From contig CM030710.1 in NCBI GenBank assembly GCA_017979445.1, positions 10,402,248-10,466,247 of the forward strand: 64,000 bases of DNA, written 5' to 3'. A program made the position numbers and the translations under genes. This document shows, piece by piece, positions 1 to 10,870 of the stretch (its first letter is position 1; each line of letters begins with the position of its first letter). The notes below the pieces were generated by a model, which saw only the letters and a list, made by a program, of their open reading frames with translations, was not told where the DNA came from and searched no databases. Source of the stretch: Akebia trifoliata (Eukaryota > Streptophyta > Magnoliopsida > Ranunculales > Lardizabalaceae).

Positions 1-186
1 CGAGGTGTTCGGATCCTTGAGGGTAAAACTCTCTCTGAACTAAAAAGTTGTTATGTCTTTGAGCGCGTGCTCTCACTGACGATGTCAGATCCTTGAATTT
101 TAGAAAATTCTCCTTGATAAAAAGTGCAATGTGTATATTTAAGATTCGAGATAAATCTCAAGGGGGTTTGATCAAAATCTGATCAA

Positions 187-825
187 AATTGAGTTAAATA
201 TGAACAAAATTTGAGTGAAATCTGAGCAGAATCCGAGAAAACCCTCAGTGGTAACTGGCTGAGTGAAAATTCGAGAGAACCCTCGACGGTAACTGGCTGA
301 GCGTAATCCGAGAAAACCCTCGGTGGTAACTAGTTGAACAAAATTCTGAGAAAACTCTTGGTGACAACTGGCTGAGAATAATCCGGAAGAACCCTTGGTG
401 GTAATTGGTTGAGCAAAATTCGAGAAAACCCTCGGCATCAACTAGCTGAGAAAAATCCGAGAAAACCCTCGGTGGCAATTGGCTGAGCATAATCCGAGAA
501 AATCGGTGGTAACTGGCTGAGCAAAAATCCAAGAAAATCCTCAGCAGCAACTGGATGAGCATAATCCGAGAAAACCCTCGGTGGTAACTGGCTGAGCAAA
601 ATCCGAGAAAGCCCTCGGTGGCAACTGGCTGAGCATAATCCGAGAAAATCCTCGTCGGTAACTGGCTGAGCATAATCCGAGAAAACCCTCAGTGGCAACT
701 GACTGACTAAAATCTGAGAAAACCCTCGGCGGTAACTGGTTGAGTATAAATCCGAGATAACCCTCAGCGGGATCTGGCTGAACAAAATCTGAGAAAACCC
801 TCGGCAGCATCTGGCTAAGTAAAAC
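187..825. repeat. 3' UTR minisatellite array 1 of copy A (~37-bp units)
   Basis: About 17 degenerate units are visible; well-kept neighbours are 37 bp apart (557 to 594). Each unit has a CCGAG/CTCGG-type inverted repeat around AAAACC, followed by a GGTAACTGGCTGAG-like tail. It is homologous to the 33/34-bp array at 23284-24523 but with a longer unit. Open frames across it on the minus strand are a by-product of the periodicity. Confidence 0.9.
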
Positions 826-1545
826 TGGGGAAGGAATGAATGAATCTGGGAAATAATGATTGAAAATGAATCTGGAAAAGAAAGAATGCCCTATCTCCTG
901 CTCTAGGTGAAAGGGTAGTGAGTTATTCTCTATAAAAAAATAAATATGAGATCAGAAATGCTTTTGTTTGTACCTCAAGGTTTTTTCAAAAAATTTATGA
1001 ATTTAAAACTTGAATTTTAATTTCTTTTGAACCTCAAGGGTTTTCCAAAAAATTGTTATCAAGAGGTTAACCTTAAATTCAGGGCTCCCGTTAACATTGA
1101 TCAAGTTTGTGAACAAAATGCTCCTAGTTTGACAGAAAACATTGTATTGAACACATCTTGTAAAAAAAATGCCCATAGTATAAGGAGAAAACTACATATT
1201 AGAAAAGAAAGAAAGTGCCCCTTGTACGAAGGTTTGAAATATTTGATTACCACAAGCGCAATAAAGATTCAGCTTTTAATTTCTATTGAAGATTTTGAGT
1301 TAGGCTCAAGAAAACAAAACATTTCCTTTTAAGACTCATTATAGAATTCACCATTCTCCCCCTTGGTTCACTTGGGGAAGTAAAATTTTTCAGATCAATC
1401 GTAGACGAGATACTTGTGACTTTTGAGTCTATGCCTTGTTTAAACTAAGTATTGAACTTAGTCATTTAGACTTCTGATGTTTCAGATCGAACTTCTTTTT
1501 AGTTTTTCAACTCAATGGAGGTTTTCTTTTGTTGCTTTAACTTTT
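826..1545. other. Non-coding 3' UTR spacer of copy A
   Basis: This stretch aligns by eye with 24524-25317 of the complete element, for example the GGTTCACTTGGGGAAGTAAA block near 1363 and 25143. I see no coding signal. A short plus-strand open frame at 1027-1332 is not conserved in the other copies. Confidence 0.7.
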
Positions 1546-1750
1546 GCTTAGAATGTCCTTTTAGGTTTTCAATCTAGTGAGTGTGCTCTACCTTTTGCCT
1601 AGATCGTCTTTTGAGGTTTTCGATCTAGTAAGCTTACAATTTTTTCTTTTGCTTTAATTGTTGCCAAGGCCGTCCTTTCGAATTTTTAACCTTGCGAGCT
1701 TGCCTTAATTTTTTCCTAACTCGTCCTTTCAGGTTTTCAACCTAGCAGGC
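1546..1750 (-). repeat. 3' UTR hairpin array 2 of copy A (4 decayed units)
   Basis: Four units, each with two arms around a 14-nt T-rich core, for example CTAGATCG near 1599 and CGATCTAG at 1621. One stem is perfect and the other three carry mismatches, so this copy is more decayed than its relatives at 17741-18070 and 25320-25517. The stems are read in the minus-strand (element RNA) sense. Confidence 0.75.
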
Positions 1751-2229
1751 CTCATTTTTAAATTTTTGGAGTTACTGTCTGATCATGATTTGCTACCTTC
1801 CTTGACTTTTTTACACGGTATTTAGGAGGACTTTCATGGGTAAGCTTAGGACTGTGTATAAAAAGAAAGGAATTTTGAGGCTCAAAAACCCAAATGCCCT
1901 TTGTGTGGTATTTCTTTTAAATTATTTTTTTTTCTTTCCCATTTTTACAATATTTTTTTTTGAATTTTTTTTGTAGGGGAATCTATTTTTTTATTTTGAT
2001 GTGGTCGGGCCTGAAGTAACTTCTCAGGTTGCCTACGTACCCTAGAATTTTGAGATCAGACCAAAACGTAGTTTGAATTTTCCCTCCCTTAGGTTGGGTG
2101 ATTGGGTTGAAAAAGAAAAATATTTTTTTTCAAAAATGCTGCAAAAGGTTGAGAAATGAGATATTGAACTGGATAATAGGAAATTGATTAGGCCGAAGAT
2201 GGCCTCCTTAAATGTAGTACCGCTTGATC

Positions 2230-3610
2230 TGGTCAAGGTTTGTTGATGCTAGTAGTTCAATTCCATCATGATCTTGAAGTCTGATGGCTTTTCCAGATAG
2301 TATTTTCTTAATGAATTAATCTCTCCAATTGGATTCATACTTCTTCCTATAATCGAGGAGGAGTGCTTAATTTTCTTTGAAGTCTGATGGTTAAATCCTT
2401 GACTTGTAAGTGGTGAACTTTAACCTTCTTGTCCAACGTGCGAGCGATTCTTCTTTGATAAGTTTGCACGTGGTACAAAACTCTAAGTTATTTTTCTTCA
2501 ATCAAGTTTAGCTTTTCGTACCCAATGATGAGCCTAGTCTGTTTCTAGCAATTGACTTTCCATCAAGTGTACCCCCGTAGTGTGAATGGTAACTTCTCTG
2601 ACCAATCATGGTGCGATTGACACATTTTCTTAATGATTGCCTTGAGACTCTTATTACCTGCTTCAACCACTCCTGTAGTCTAAGGACGGTAGGAAGATGA
2701 TTTGTCATGCCGGATCTTGAACTTTGAACATAGAGTAATGACCGAAGCTTTGATGTACGACCCACTATCAGAGATCAGCTCAAAAGGTGGGTGTCGACTG
2801 ATAATATGTGCTTGAATGAACTTTGCAATTTGAGATGTAGTGAGGATAGCGCTAATACATATTCTAATATCTTCTTTGATTCCATTGATATGGGCAAGCA
2901 TTTATTCCATGTTGAACAACACCTAAGCTTGTACCTAACATATTCTCATAAGATCACACGAACAAATCTTTTGAAATTTCTAAGTAAATTCATTATCCCC
3001 TCGTGTTCCTCTAGGGATAGGATGATTTCTATCTAAATTCCTTGGAAAATATTTTTCAAGGTCAATGACTTTTGCTTTCTGATTAAAAGTTGAGCCCGAC
3101 CCTTATCTTCTTTTTCAAGAGAGAAATCTATCAAATTATTAGTTAATTCGTTAATATGCTTGAGATATTCAAAAATTTTCTTTATCCAATCAAATTCAGA
3201 TGGGACGACAAACACCTTTATAGACTCGACAAACTAACTCGATTCAACAGGTAAAGAGTAGACTCGATCTAAAGAAAACATGACATTGATGGATTAATAA
3301 AAATATTGAACTCGAGCTAACCCAAATGACTTATGAAAACTTAAAACAAGTACCTACAACGGGTTTGATTATAGACTATGGACTCGAGATATTGCTTACA
3401 ATCGACAGGACTGAGGTACTGTGATCTTCAGGGAACAACTGGGTGATGTTGAGAAATTCTAAGGCCATTTTTGACTGTTGACTTGGTATTGACGTTTGTT
3501 CTAACTGACCGGACTTACAACCCTAGCTAGACGATGGACGATTGAACTTAGGTGCAAGGATATCCTTGTAGCCCTAGTCGAAGGTGAATTTAATTGATTT
3601 CAGTGTTACC
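2230..3610 (-). pseudogene. Broken gag-pol remnant of copy A (integrase C-part joined to RT-upstream and gag start)
   Basis: On the minus strand, 2230-2870 resembles the integrase C-terminal half of the complete element, including a version of the SDNG-type motif (here SDSGS near 2770). Around 2880-2930 the similarity jumps to the segment just upstream of RT (matching about 29090-29260), so RT, both RNase H domains and the integrase zinc finger are absent. A second jump near 3430-3470 reaches the gag start region (matching about 32690-32830), removing protease and most of gag. Stops and frameshifts occur throughout. The same first junction is found in copy C. It cannot make a working polyprotein. 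Confidence 0.8.
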
Positions 3611-5470
3611 CCCTTGATAACATTTTAAATGAACCCTGAGATTTTATTAAATTTTGTGCACCAATCCATTAAACAATCCATTCATGCAATGATTATTCAG
3701 AAGGAAAATAATTCTATTGCATTCTTGAAAATTATTGATAAATAGTGTTTTCATTGAATAAAAACTTTCACAAATCTGATTATTTTTTGCAATCATTTTC
3801 TTTTTAGAAAAATATATTTTAATAATTTTTCAAGGTCCATGCAAAAAATAGATTTTTTGTAAAAATCTTTTTTTCTTTAGAAAAACATATTTCAAAAATT
3901 TTCCAAGGTCCATGCAAAAAATAGATCTTTTGTAAATCATTTTTCCTTCCTTTGAAATAGGTTGGGATCCGAACTAGAAAAAATGTTTGAATACCATTTT
4001 GATTTGAATGGTCTGACCCATTATGATTGTTGGACCGAGATAGATTGGGTCATTATGGATCATTACTACATTTAAAATTGACTCTTTATTGGGTTGGTGC
4101 ACCCAACAATATGATATCCTTGAATCAGGTTAAACAAAAATTTGGTCATCTTGAGGACGAAACTATAACTTTCTGATTTCAATAATTTATGAAGTCCATT
4201 TCCAAAAAGTAACCTGGGAACACCCATGATAAGTTCGAATCATGGCCTGTAGGGAGGTTTCTAGATTCTAGGTTTACTACGTGCAATGCAATTTATCTGG
4301 CCACCCTTGCCCAAGTGCACCTATATACCTCTCGAGCATACTCAATCAGACGGTACGTGGTGACTTGGTTTGATATACATAGAGGTGATAATCTAAGACT
4401 CCAACCCAAATCTATGAAGTCAAACGCAGTCAGTTTAATCCCCAATTGAGGGGTAGTGCACGATATTGAGCAAGGGCACTCTTAAGTCACCTCTCGTCTA
4501 GAATAGACGTAGTATATCCTCCTTGTACCGTAGTACATCGGGGCAGGATCTTGCTTAGGCACTGATTTTAATCAAAAAGTGCAGTTGGTGAACTTATATT
4601 AATTTTGATATATGGTATAGGTACGAGTTTAGGGTTGGCGATCGGGACATGTGACTGTGTGGCTTACAATAGGACAAAAGGCTTAGGTCGCTCCAGCATG
4701 GGTGCATCGATATACTTTTCAGTGTCACCTGATCAAATGGTACTGATGCCCCAGTTTTATATACCCCAAGGAACGTGACTGGAGTTGTTGTTTTCATAAA
4801 TGACGTCGCATCTCAGAGGAGACCGGGCCACGCACTAGTGCCACGTTGGCTATAAAAGACATGCAGCGTGCAATGCAATAAGATAAATGTGCTAGTCTTG
4901 TGTGCAAAATAGGGTGGGGTGTGCCCGGGGCATTTTTCAGATAAATGGGCCTGTGGGCCAAATCAAACCATTATAATATGGATATCACATTAATACTAAT
5001 CAAAGTATACAAAATTCATGGCATCGAGATCAAAATCAAAACAAGCATATCAAAAATATATCTGTAGAGATCATAGCATATTAGATGGGCAATCACAACA
5101 TATCAGATCCAACATTGAAACAAGCATAACATGAACCAAAACAATTTTTTATCTTATTTTTATGGTCTAATCAAAGATCACTTGGGGTGTCCCTAAACAA
5201 ATCGAGATTCTAAAGAATATCGAATTGAGGATAGAACATTGAAGTAATGATAGAATGGTGATTGTGAAGATTAAAAAAAAAAAAAAACAAAAACAAAAAA
5301 CATAAAGAAACTACTAAAAAAAAAAAAAACTAAAACAAGCAAAATCCTAAAATAAATAAATTCACCCAACAAGTGAGTCGTTATTGTCATACCACCTTTT
5401 ACTAATGCCACCCCAATTTTTATGTAAATCACTAGATAATTGCTAATAATTGAGGTAACATTAGGAAAAA
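3611..5470 (-). other. 5' leader of copy A, non-coding
   Basis: The segment 3960-5100 aligns with 34330-35480 of the complete element and, inverted, with about 14280-15500 of copy C. Shared landmarks include a GGTTGGTGCACCCAAC block, an AATGACGTCGCA block and GTGCCCGGGGC. The ORF1 that sits between leader and gag in the complete element is missing here. From about 5150 the sequence turns A-rich and loses clear similarity. No gene is seen. Confidence 0.65.
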
Positions 5471-6212
5471 TTGGTGTGCCAACAAACAACAAATTTTTTT
5501 TCTCCTTAACCATAGAGAGGGTTGGCAACAATTTTTTTTACAACAATTGGGATACAAAATTAAGATGTTATTGACACATCCATTGTTTACTCACAACACA
5601 CCAATTCTTTCGAAAATAGATAGTTGTTTATGTGTAGATTGGTGCGCTACAAGTAAAAAAAATTGGTGTATTAACAACAACTCCCAAAATCATTTTCTCC
5701 TTAGCAACAGAGGACTGTTAGCATGTCTTTTTTTTTTTTGTATATATATATATATATATTTTTTCAAAGAGATTGCATGTTATAGGTAAATTATATATAT
5801 CAAGCAAAACAGATCTGCAAGATTCCATCTACACATAACATGTGAAACTGTAATTATTTTTACAAAAAAAACTAAAGATGAATCGGACACAGAATTGCCG
5901 GTTGCCCCATCGAATTATCAATCTCATCGAGATGGACTTAAATTTTGGTGTGCCAACAAACAATAAATTTTTTTTCTCCTTAACCATAGAGAGGGTTGGC
6001 AACAGTTCTTTTACAACAATTGGGATACAAAATTCAGATGTTATTGACACACCCATTGTTTACTCACAACATACCAATTCCTTCGAAAATAAATAGTTGT
6101 TTATGTGTAGATTGGAGCGTTACAAGTAAAAAAAATAAAATTGGTGTATTAACAACAACACCCAAAATCATTTTCTCCTTAGCAACAGAGGACTATTAGC
6201 ATGTCTTTTTTT

Positions 6213-6252
<40 letters not shown>

Positions 6253-6376
6253 TTTATCAAAGATCCATGATTTCATGTTATAGGTAAATTGTATGTATCA
6301 AGCAAAACAGATCTGCAAGATTCCATTTACACATAACATGTGAAACTGTAATTGCCCTATCGAATTATCAATCTCA
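5471..6376. repeat. Tandem duplication of ~0.45 kb inside the leader of copy A
   Basis: The segment 5471-5926 recurs at 5945-6376. Both copies start at TTGGTGTGCCAACAAACAA, contain a T-run plus (TA)n microsatellite (about 5740 and 6218), and end at CGAATTATCAATCTCA. The second copy lacks about 40 bp near its end and has a longer TA run. Neither copy has a counterpart in the complete element, so this is foreign DNA that was inserted and then doubled, or doubled before insertion. Confidence 0.85.
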
Positions 6377-6377
6377 A

Positions 6378-6671
6378 GGAAGCAATGTACGGTTGCTTAC
6401 CTTTCTTCAACTGAATGGCTAAAATCAAATTTCCCTCTTCCTTGCCTGTGGAGACGGGAACAAAGTTTGGACATTCACCTAGCATGCCCAAGGTGTTGGC
6501 GAATGGCATTGGTACAACCCTGTTTTATCCCATAAAATCCATGCCAATGACAACTCTGAACTCATCGAACGGAACTGCGAGTAAATCAAGCTTACCCTTC
6601 CATGTACCTCTCTTGACAGATACTGACTTGGCCGAACCTTGGATAGGAGTGGCTTGGGAGTTTACAACTTT
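6378..6671 (-). pseudogene. Orphan Ty3/gypsy protease fragment
   Basis: Minus-strand translation gives a run like KVVNSQATPIQG, then WKGKLDLLAVPFDEFRVVIG followed by MDFMG, one in-frame stop, and a tail MPFANTLGML and ILAIQLKKGKQPYIAS. This is the C-terminal half of a retropepsin domain plus the start of the linker to RT, as in many plant gypsy polyproteins. The sequence differs from the protease of the surrounding Tat/Ogre element, so it came from another gypsy lineage. It ends at 6378, exactly where the duplicated block begins. Read on the plus strand, the frame at 6415-6786 is a shadow of this fragment. The catalytic Asp half is not present. Confidence 0.7.
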
Positions 6672-6749
6672 CATTTGGCTCGAAACTCCAAACCTGAACC
6701 AAACATATACCCTTAGAAGCGCAAACCGAACCATTAGAAATGAACACAA

Positions 6750-7363
6750 AAAATTCCAAGATTTGATCTTAAAGATTCAACTCTAACAAAATCCATAGTT
6801 TTCTCCCAATTTTTCAAATTAAATAATCCAAAATCTTGAAAGACTACTTAGATCATGATAAAGGAACACAAAAACTAGATTAAAATTCCATTTTTTGGGT
6901 TTACCAAATCAACAAACCTTTAAAATCTGTGAATAATCTTCAAAACCTGCAAAATCATTTAATGTTTAATCTCAAATATCTCAAGCCTCTCCTTTCCTTC
7001 AAACACCAGATTAGATATGAGGATTTTACCTGTTTTTTATTTTTTTGGATCATAGCGAACTTTGTTGGAGAAAAAATAAATAAATAAAATCAGAGAGTTT
7101 TAGGTATCTAGAATGAGGTTTTTTTTTTTTCTTTTTTTTCAAATGATTTCGTGGGTATGTTTATTTAAACCTTCCTCTCTCATGATCTTTGAAATAAACC
7201 CAAGTTTTGGGGAAAAAAATCAGTTCATCCGCCATTAATGCTTTGTTAGAGCTCAAAATTGAAGCAAAACACTCATGGAACAAATTCCAGAAGCCATGGT
7301 TTCCACTCACCTTCGTTACCACTTCAAGAATCAGGAGATCTATATCATAAAACGTTGAGAGAG

Positions 7364-7408
<45 letters not shown>

Positions 7409-7984
7409 ATGAGACATTTTTTTCTTTTCTTTGTTGGCTCTTCTTTCTCACATGGAGAAGGAGATAGAACAAAAAAAACATTTTCACTATTGGCACACCG
7501 CGTAAGTGCTGTTTTATTTTTTGTGATTTTTTTTCTTGGAATCCACTCTTCATCATGAACAACCTTAAAAAAATAATTTTTTTTTTTGTTTCTTAGCACA
7601 TGACTCACAAATAATATATTTTCATAACTCGCCACACATGCATAGTAACATGCTAAAAAATTTTCATCCAAAAATTTTCTAAAACAAAAAAAATCCATGA
7701 CTCTCATCCCAACCACCATCATTCCATCCTCCATTCATATGTCCCTTTTAATATTTCATTGTTTAGGGGTCATAAAAAATTGACCCTCAATTGGACCATG
7801 AAAGAAATAAAAAATACCATACTCAAAATCTGAACAAATGATCCACAATCAAGCCAAAAGAATAAAAATAAAAATAAACAAATAAAAAAAATAAATAAAC
7901 AAATAAAAATAAATCAAAAAAATTATGTCAATTTGGCAATGCACCAAAATTTAGGATTTTTTTTCAAGTTTGATCCTCAAAATT
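6750..7984. other. AT-rich non-coding remainder of the copy A leader
   Basis: There is no recognisable coding sequence. The last ~230 bp before the LTR resemble the PBS-proximal end of the leader of the complete element (37290-37365). Everything between about 6750 and 7750 has no match elsewhere in the window and probably belongs to the inserted material. A (GA)n run sits at 7356-7408. Confidence 0.5.
7356..7408. repeat. (GA)n microsatellite
   Basis: A nearly uninterrupted GA dinucleotide run of about 50 bp with one GAGC interruption near 7365. It produces Ser-Leu or Glu-Arg runs in the overlapping open frames, which are not genes. Confidence 0.95.
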
Positions 7985-8001
7985 CCCAGTGGAGTGGCCA
8001 T
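7985..8001 (-). other. Primer-binding site of copy A
   Basis: Immediately inside the LTR the minus strand reads TGGCCACTCCACTGGGAA. It begins with the TGG that pairs with a tRNA CCA end. The equivalent site of the complete element differs at two positions. The primer may be tRNA-Arg, as I recall for Ogre elements, but I could not verify this. Confidence 0.7.
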
Positions 8002-9641
8002 TGAAAACACCCTCGATCCGCGGGGTGTGTGGATCTGTTTTTGATTTTTGAGGTTTGGAAGTCGCCACCTAGTTATTACGATCTAGGAATCGATCATTGA
8101 CTCTAAGTAGATAAAAATAACTAATCTACAAATAAAAAGAAACTATGGTCCGGGGATCATGTTACGGGGTTGGAAGGTGTTAGGCACCAACCCCGCCCGG
8201 CAAACGTCGATCTCTACTATTTCCCAAAAAATAGATTACATTGCTAAAAGACCTAAAAATAAATAAAAAAAATAAAAAAATATACCTAGATGATCGCAAC
8301 AATTTGTTCCCTTAGTAATAGCGGGGAGCGTCCTTGTACGAGTTTCCTTGCTTTTCCTCCGTCACTGGATCTGCTTCAAATCTTCAAGTTGAGGTGTCTT
8401 CTTCTTAAATCTGAGTATTTTTTATATATTTTTTGAAGGGATTCTGAGTGTTTTTAAAGAATTTTTTTTAGTATTTTTGAAGGATTTCTAGATGTTTTTT
8501 GAGTAAAAGTTGGGGTTTGGATGTTAAGTAGGGAGTTGGGGCTTCAAATCAGGATTTTGGGAAGGCTGAGAAACTTTTTGACCTATCTTTTCTAGGATTT
8601 TTTTGACCTGTGAGATTAGGTTGTAGAGACTCCTATTTATAGAATTTTTTAGAAGAATTAGAGTTTGACTAGGTTTCTTTTTAGATAAGGTGAATTAGGA
8701 TTTTGACTTAAGTCTTATTTGATTGACTAGGTTTCTTTAGATTAGGGTTTTAATTAGGATTTTGACTTAAGTCTTATGAGATTGACTTGATCTTTTAAAT
8801 TAGAATTTTTAATCTTGCGTACAATGAAAGAATACATTTTTAAATTTTGTAGAGAATCCCCTAATTATATCTTTAATTATTTGGACCCCTAAATGGAAGG
8901 GTCTTTTAATAAATATCAATGGGGCTCCACTTAAATAAGTGGGCAACCATCAATAATTTTGCCTAAGGGATTGATTGATTAATTTTCTTGATTCAAAATT
9001 TTAAATTAATTTTATTAAGGTTTCACTTTACGTCAATTAATGTTTTATTTATTAATTTTAAAATTTAAAATTTTTAAAATTGAAAAATTACCGTTTTACC
9101 CTTGAAATGAACTTTTGTGTTTTAAGTCATTTTTCGATGTTTCGGGATGTTTTGGAATCGATTTTTCGTAAGAAATTCAATGAGATTATGTGTTTGTGTC
9201 ATTTACAAATTTTTTGCATGAAACGATTGTGAACTCTATGAGGGGCATTTTCATAATTTTATCGAATTTGGTAAAAATTTGCGGAATAGTTTATTTGGTT
9301 TACTTTGTTGTTTTATATGTTCGAAAGGATTTTCTTAGGCATAAGGGGGCTCTAAGGATGTTTTGATGTTAGGGGTATTTTGGTAATTTGATCAGTTTTT
9401 AGTGATTTTTATCGTAAAGCTTCTTTTTGTCTGCAAAATGATGATTTTTATATTTTTGGGGTTATATTTTCCTAGTATAGCGTGGTTTTTACAGTTTTGT
9501 TAATTTCAGATAACTTATCCGAATTTTTGAAACATATCTAGTAACAAATAAAGCATTGGAATAATCATCCATCATTGGGAATCATCGCGATCGGGTTGAC
9601 GAGTTGATTAATCAGGTAAGTACGAAAATGGGGTGTCTACA
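8002..9641 (-). repeat. Right (5') LTR of copy A
   Basis: The 1640-bp repeat starts TGAAAACACCCTCGATCC and ends GGGGTGTCTACA, with the TG...CA ends typical of LTRs. It aligns along its whole length with the LTRs of B and, inverted, with that of C. It is more diverged from B than the B LTRs are from each other, so it is an older insertion. The flanking pentamer after it is AGTCC (9642-9646); the matching duplication would lie left of the window. Confidence 0.9.
8633..8642 (-). promoter_or_regulatory. TATA box in the copy A LTR
   Basis: The plus strand reads CTATTTATAG, so the minus strand has CTATAAATAG, a canonical plant TATA box. It occupies the same place in the LTRs of B. U3 would be 8643-9641 and R-U5 would be 8002 to about 8600. 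Confidence 0.65.
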
Positions 9642-10702
9642 AGTCCATCAACGTACGATTTTAAAGCACAGTCCGAGTGCGAGGTGGAGCTGATCTCTAG
9701 AACAGACGACCCACTATTTTCAGTGGGCAACTTCTAGCCCGTTCACGAGACAGGCCAATCATCTATCCAAGTAGGCCCAGAACAGGCTGAAACAAGGAAT
9801 CTTCGACCCTTATGCATGATGGACCAAATGCCTACTCTAAATGGACCAGGACACTCAAAGGTGTGGCCTCAATCCGTTCTTGAGTTAGTTCTAATAGATG
9901 GCCCAAATGGATTTTTGGATACAAGAGACAAATTCTTAGACACAACAGAGAGGTTTCTAGCAAGTGGTAACGCCAGTGAGTTGGTAGGGAAGGACTCCTT
10001 GAGCCAAAATTTTTTAGAAAAAGAACTCATTCAGGACATGATGAAGTCGAACGCTGTTGGGGCTGGAGATCTGGATAAGGAGACTTGTCAGGAAGAAAAG
10101 GCAGAGATAATACCAACCATTGAGGGAGCCATGACACTGGTACAAGAGGAGCTAACAGTGTGTAATCGATTAATTAGAGGTGGAACTCAATCAAAAGGGT
10201 CTGTGGTGTTGCAACATGAGCTGGCAGATGAATGAAGGTTTTTTACAGCTACTACAGGTCGTCGAAGGCTCAAATCTTCGGAATGATGGATGCGATAGTG
10301 GGGAGTTGGCTTTTGGAGGAGAACACCCTAGCTCTGTCACAAAAGATGTATTGCAAATGGTAACTGAAACGGATACCACCCCCTTAGCCATGGTAGATGG
10401 AGAGGAGAGTTCGAGGTGTTGGGGAAGGAATAAATTGAAGAACTAGACACTAGAAATTCTAGCTAATTGGATTATACGTAATTTGAGTGAGATCAGTTGG
10501 GTTGCTGGGTTACCTAAAGAAGGACAGGTAGAAGGAGCTGGTATTATGTTCGAACTGGTACTCAAGAAACATAATGAGATTGGTAAATGCTATGATACAA
10601 TGATCAGAGAGGAAGATCCGTTAGGAGAGGAACAAGCTAGTATACGGGATGAGGTGGAATTTATCTTTAGGACAGAGGTAAACCAAGAAGAGACAAGGTA
10701 GC
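9642..10702 (+). pseudogene. LINE ORF1 remnant (3' part)
   Basis: Plus-strand frames at 9816-10235, 10180-10446 and 10483-10701 form a broken series that ends about 170 bp before the start of LINE ORF2. The composition is acidic and polar with no domain I can name; it lacks a visible DUF4283 domain or zinc knuckle, which would lie upstream and were probably removed when element A inserted or when the LINE was 5'-truncated. Assignment to ORF1 rests on position and orientation only. Confidence 0.5.
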
Positions 10703-10870
10703 AAAGTTGTTTGAGTAAAGGGAAAGGAGTTGAAACGATAGATAAAAATAGAGTGAAGAACTTAAGAGTCAGATTGGTTAAAGAGGTTCAAGAACTGCAC
10801 AAGTCAGGGGCTATGGTCAAGGTTGGTCAGTCCTTAGTCTTAACAAGTGGGAAAAAACTTAAGGTTGTTA

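Larger units (their letters stand above)
1..9641 (-). mobile_element. Tat/Ogre-type LTR retrotransposon, non-autonomous copy A (left end outside window)
   Basis: Read on the minus strand, this block has the same order of parts as the complete element at 21129-39193: LTR, primer-binding site, long leader, gag-pol scraps, and a 3' UTR with two tandem arrays. The window opens inside the 3' UTR at a point matching about position 23023 of that element, so the left LTR should lie roughly 120 bp outside. The coding part shrinks to about 1.4 kb: ORF1, most of gag, protease, RT and RNase H are missing. It shares its internal deletion junction with the copy at about 14090-21003, so both belong to one non-autonomous subfamily. 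The leader carries a foreign gypsy protease fragment and a local tandem duplication. No intact reading frame remains. Confidence 0.85.

Noticed and set aside
6415..6786. Plus-strand open frame of 123 codons
   Set aside because: It is the complement of a gypsy protease fragment that is clearly recognisable on the minus strand.
7161..7734. Overlapping open frames with Ser-Leu or Arg-Glu runs
   Set aside because: They are translations of the GA microsatellite and neighbouring A/T-rich DNA.
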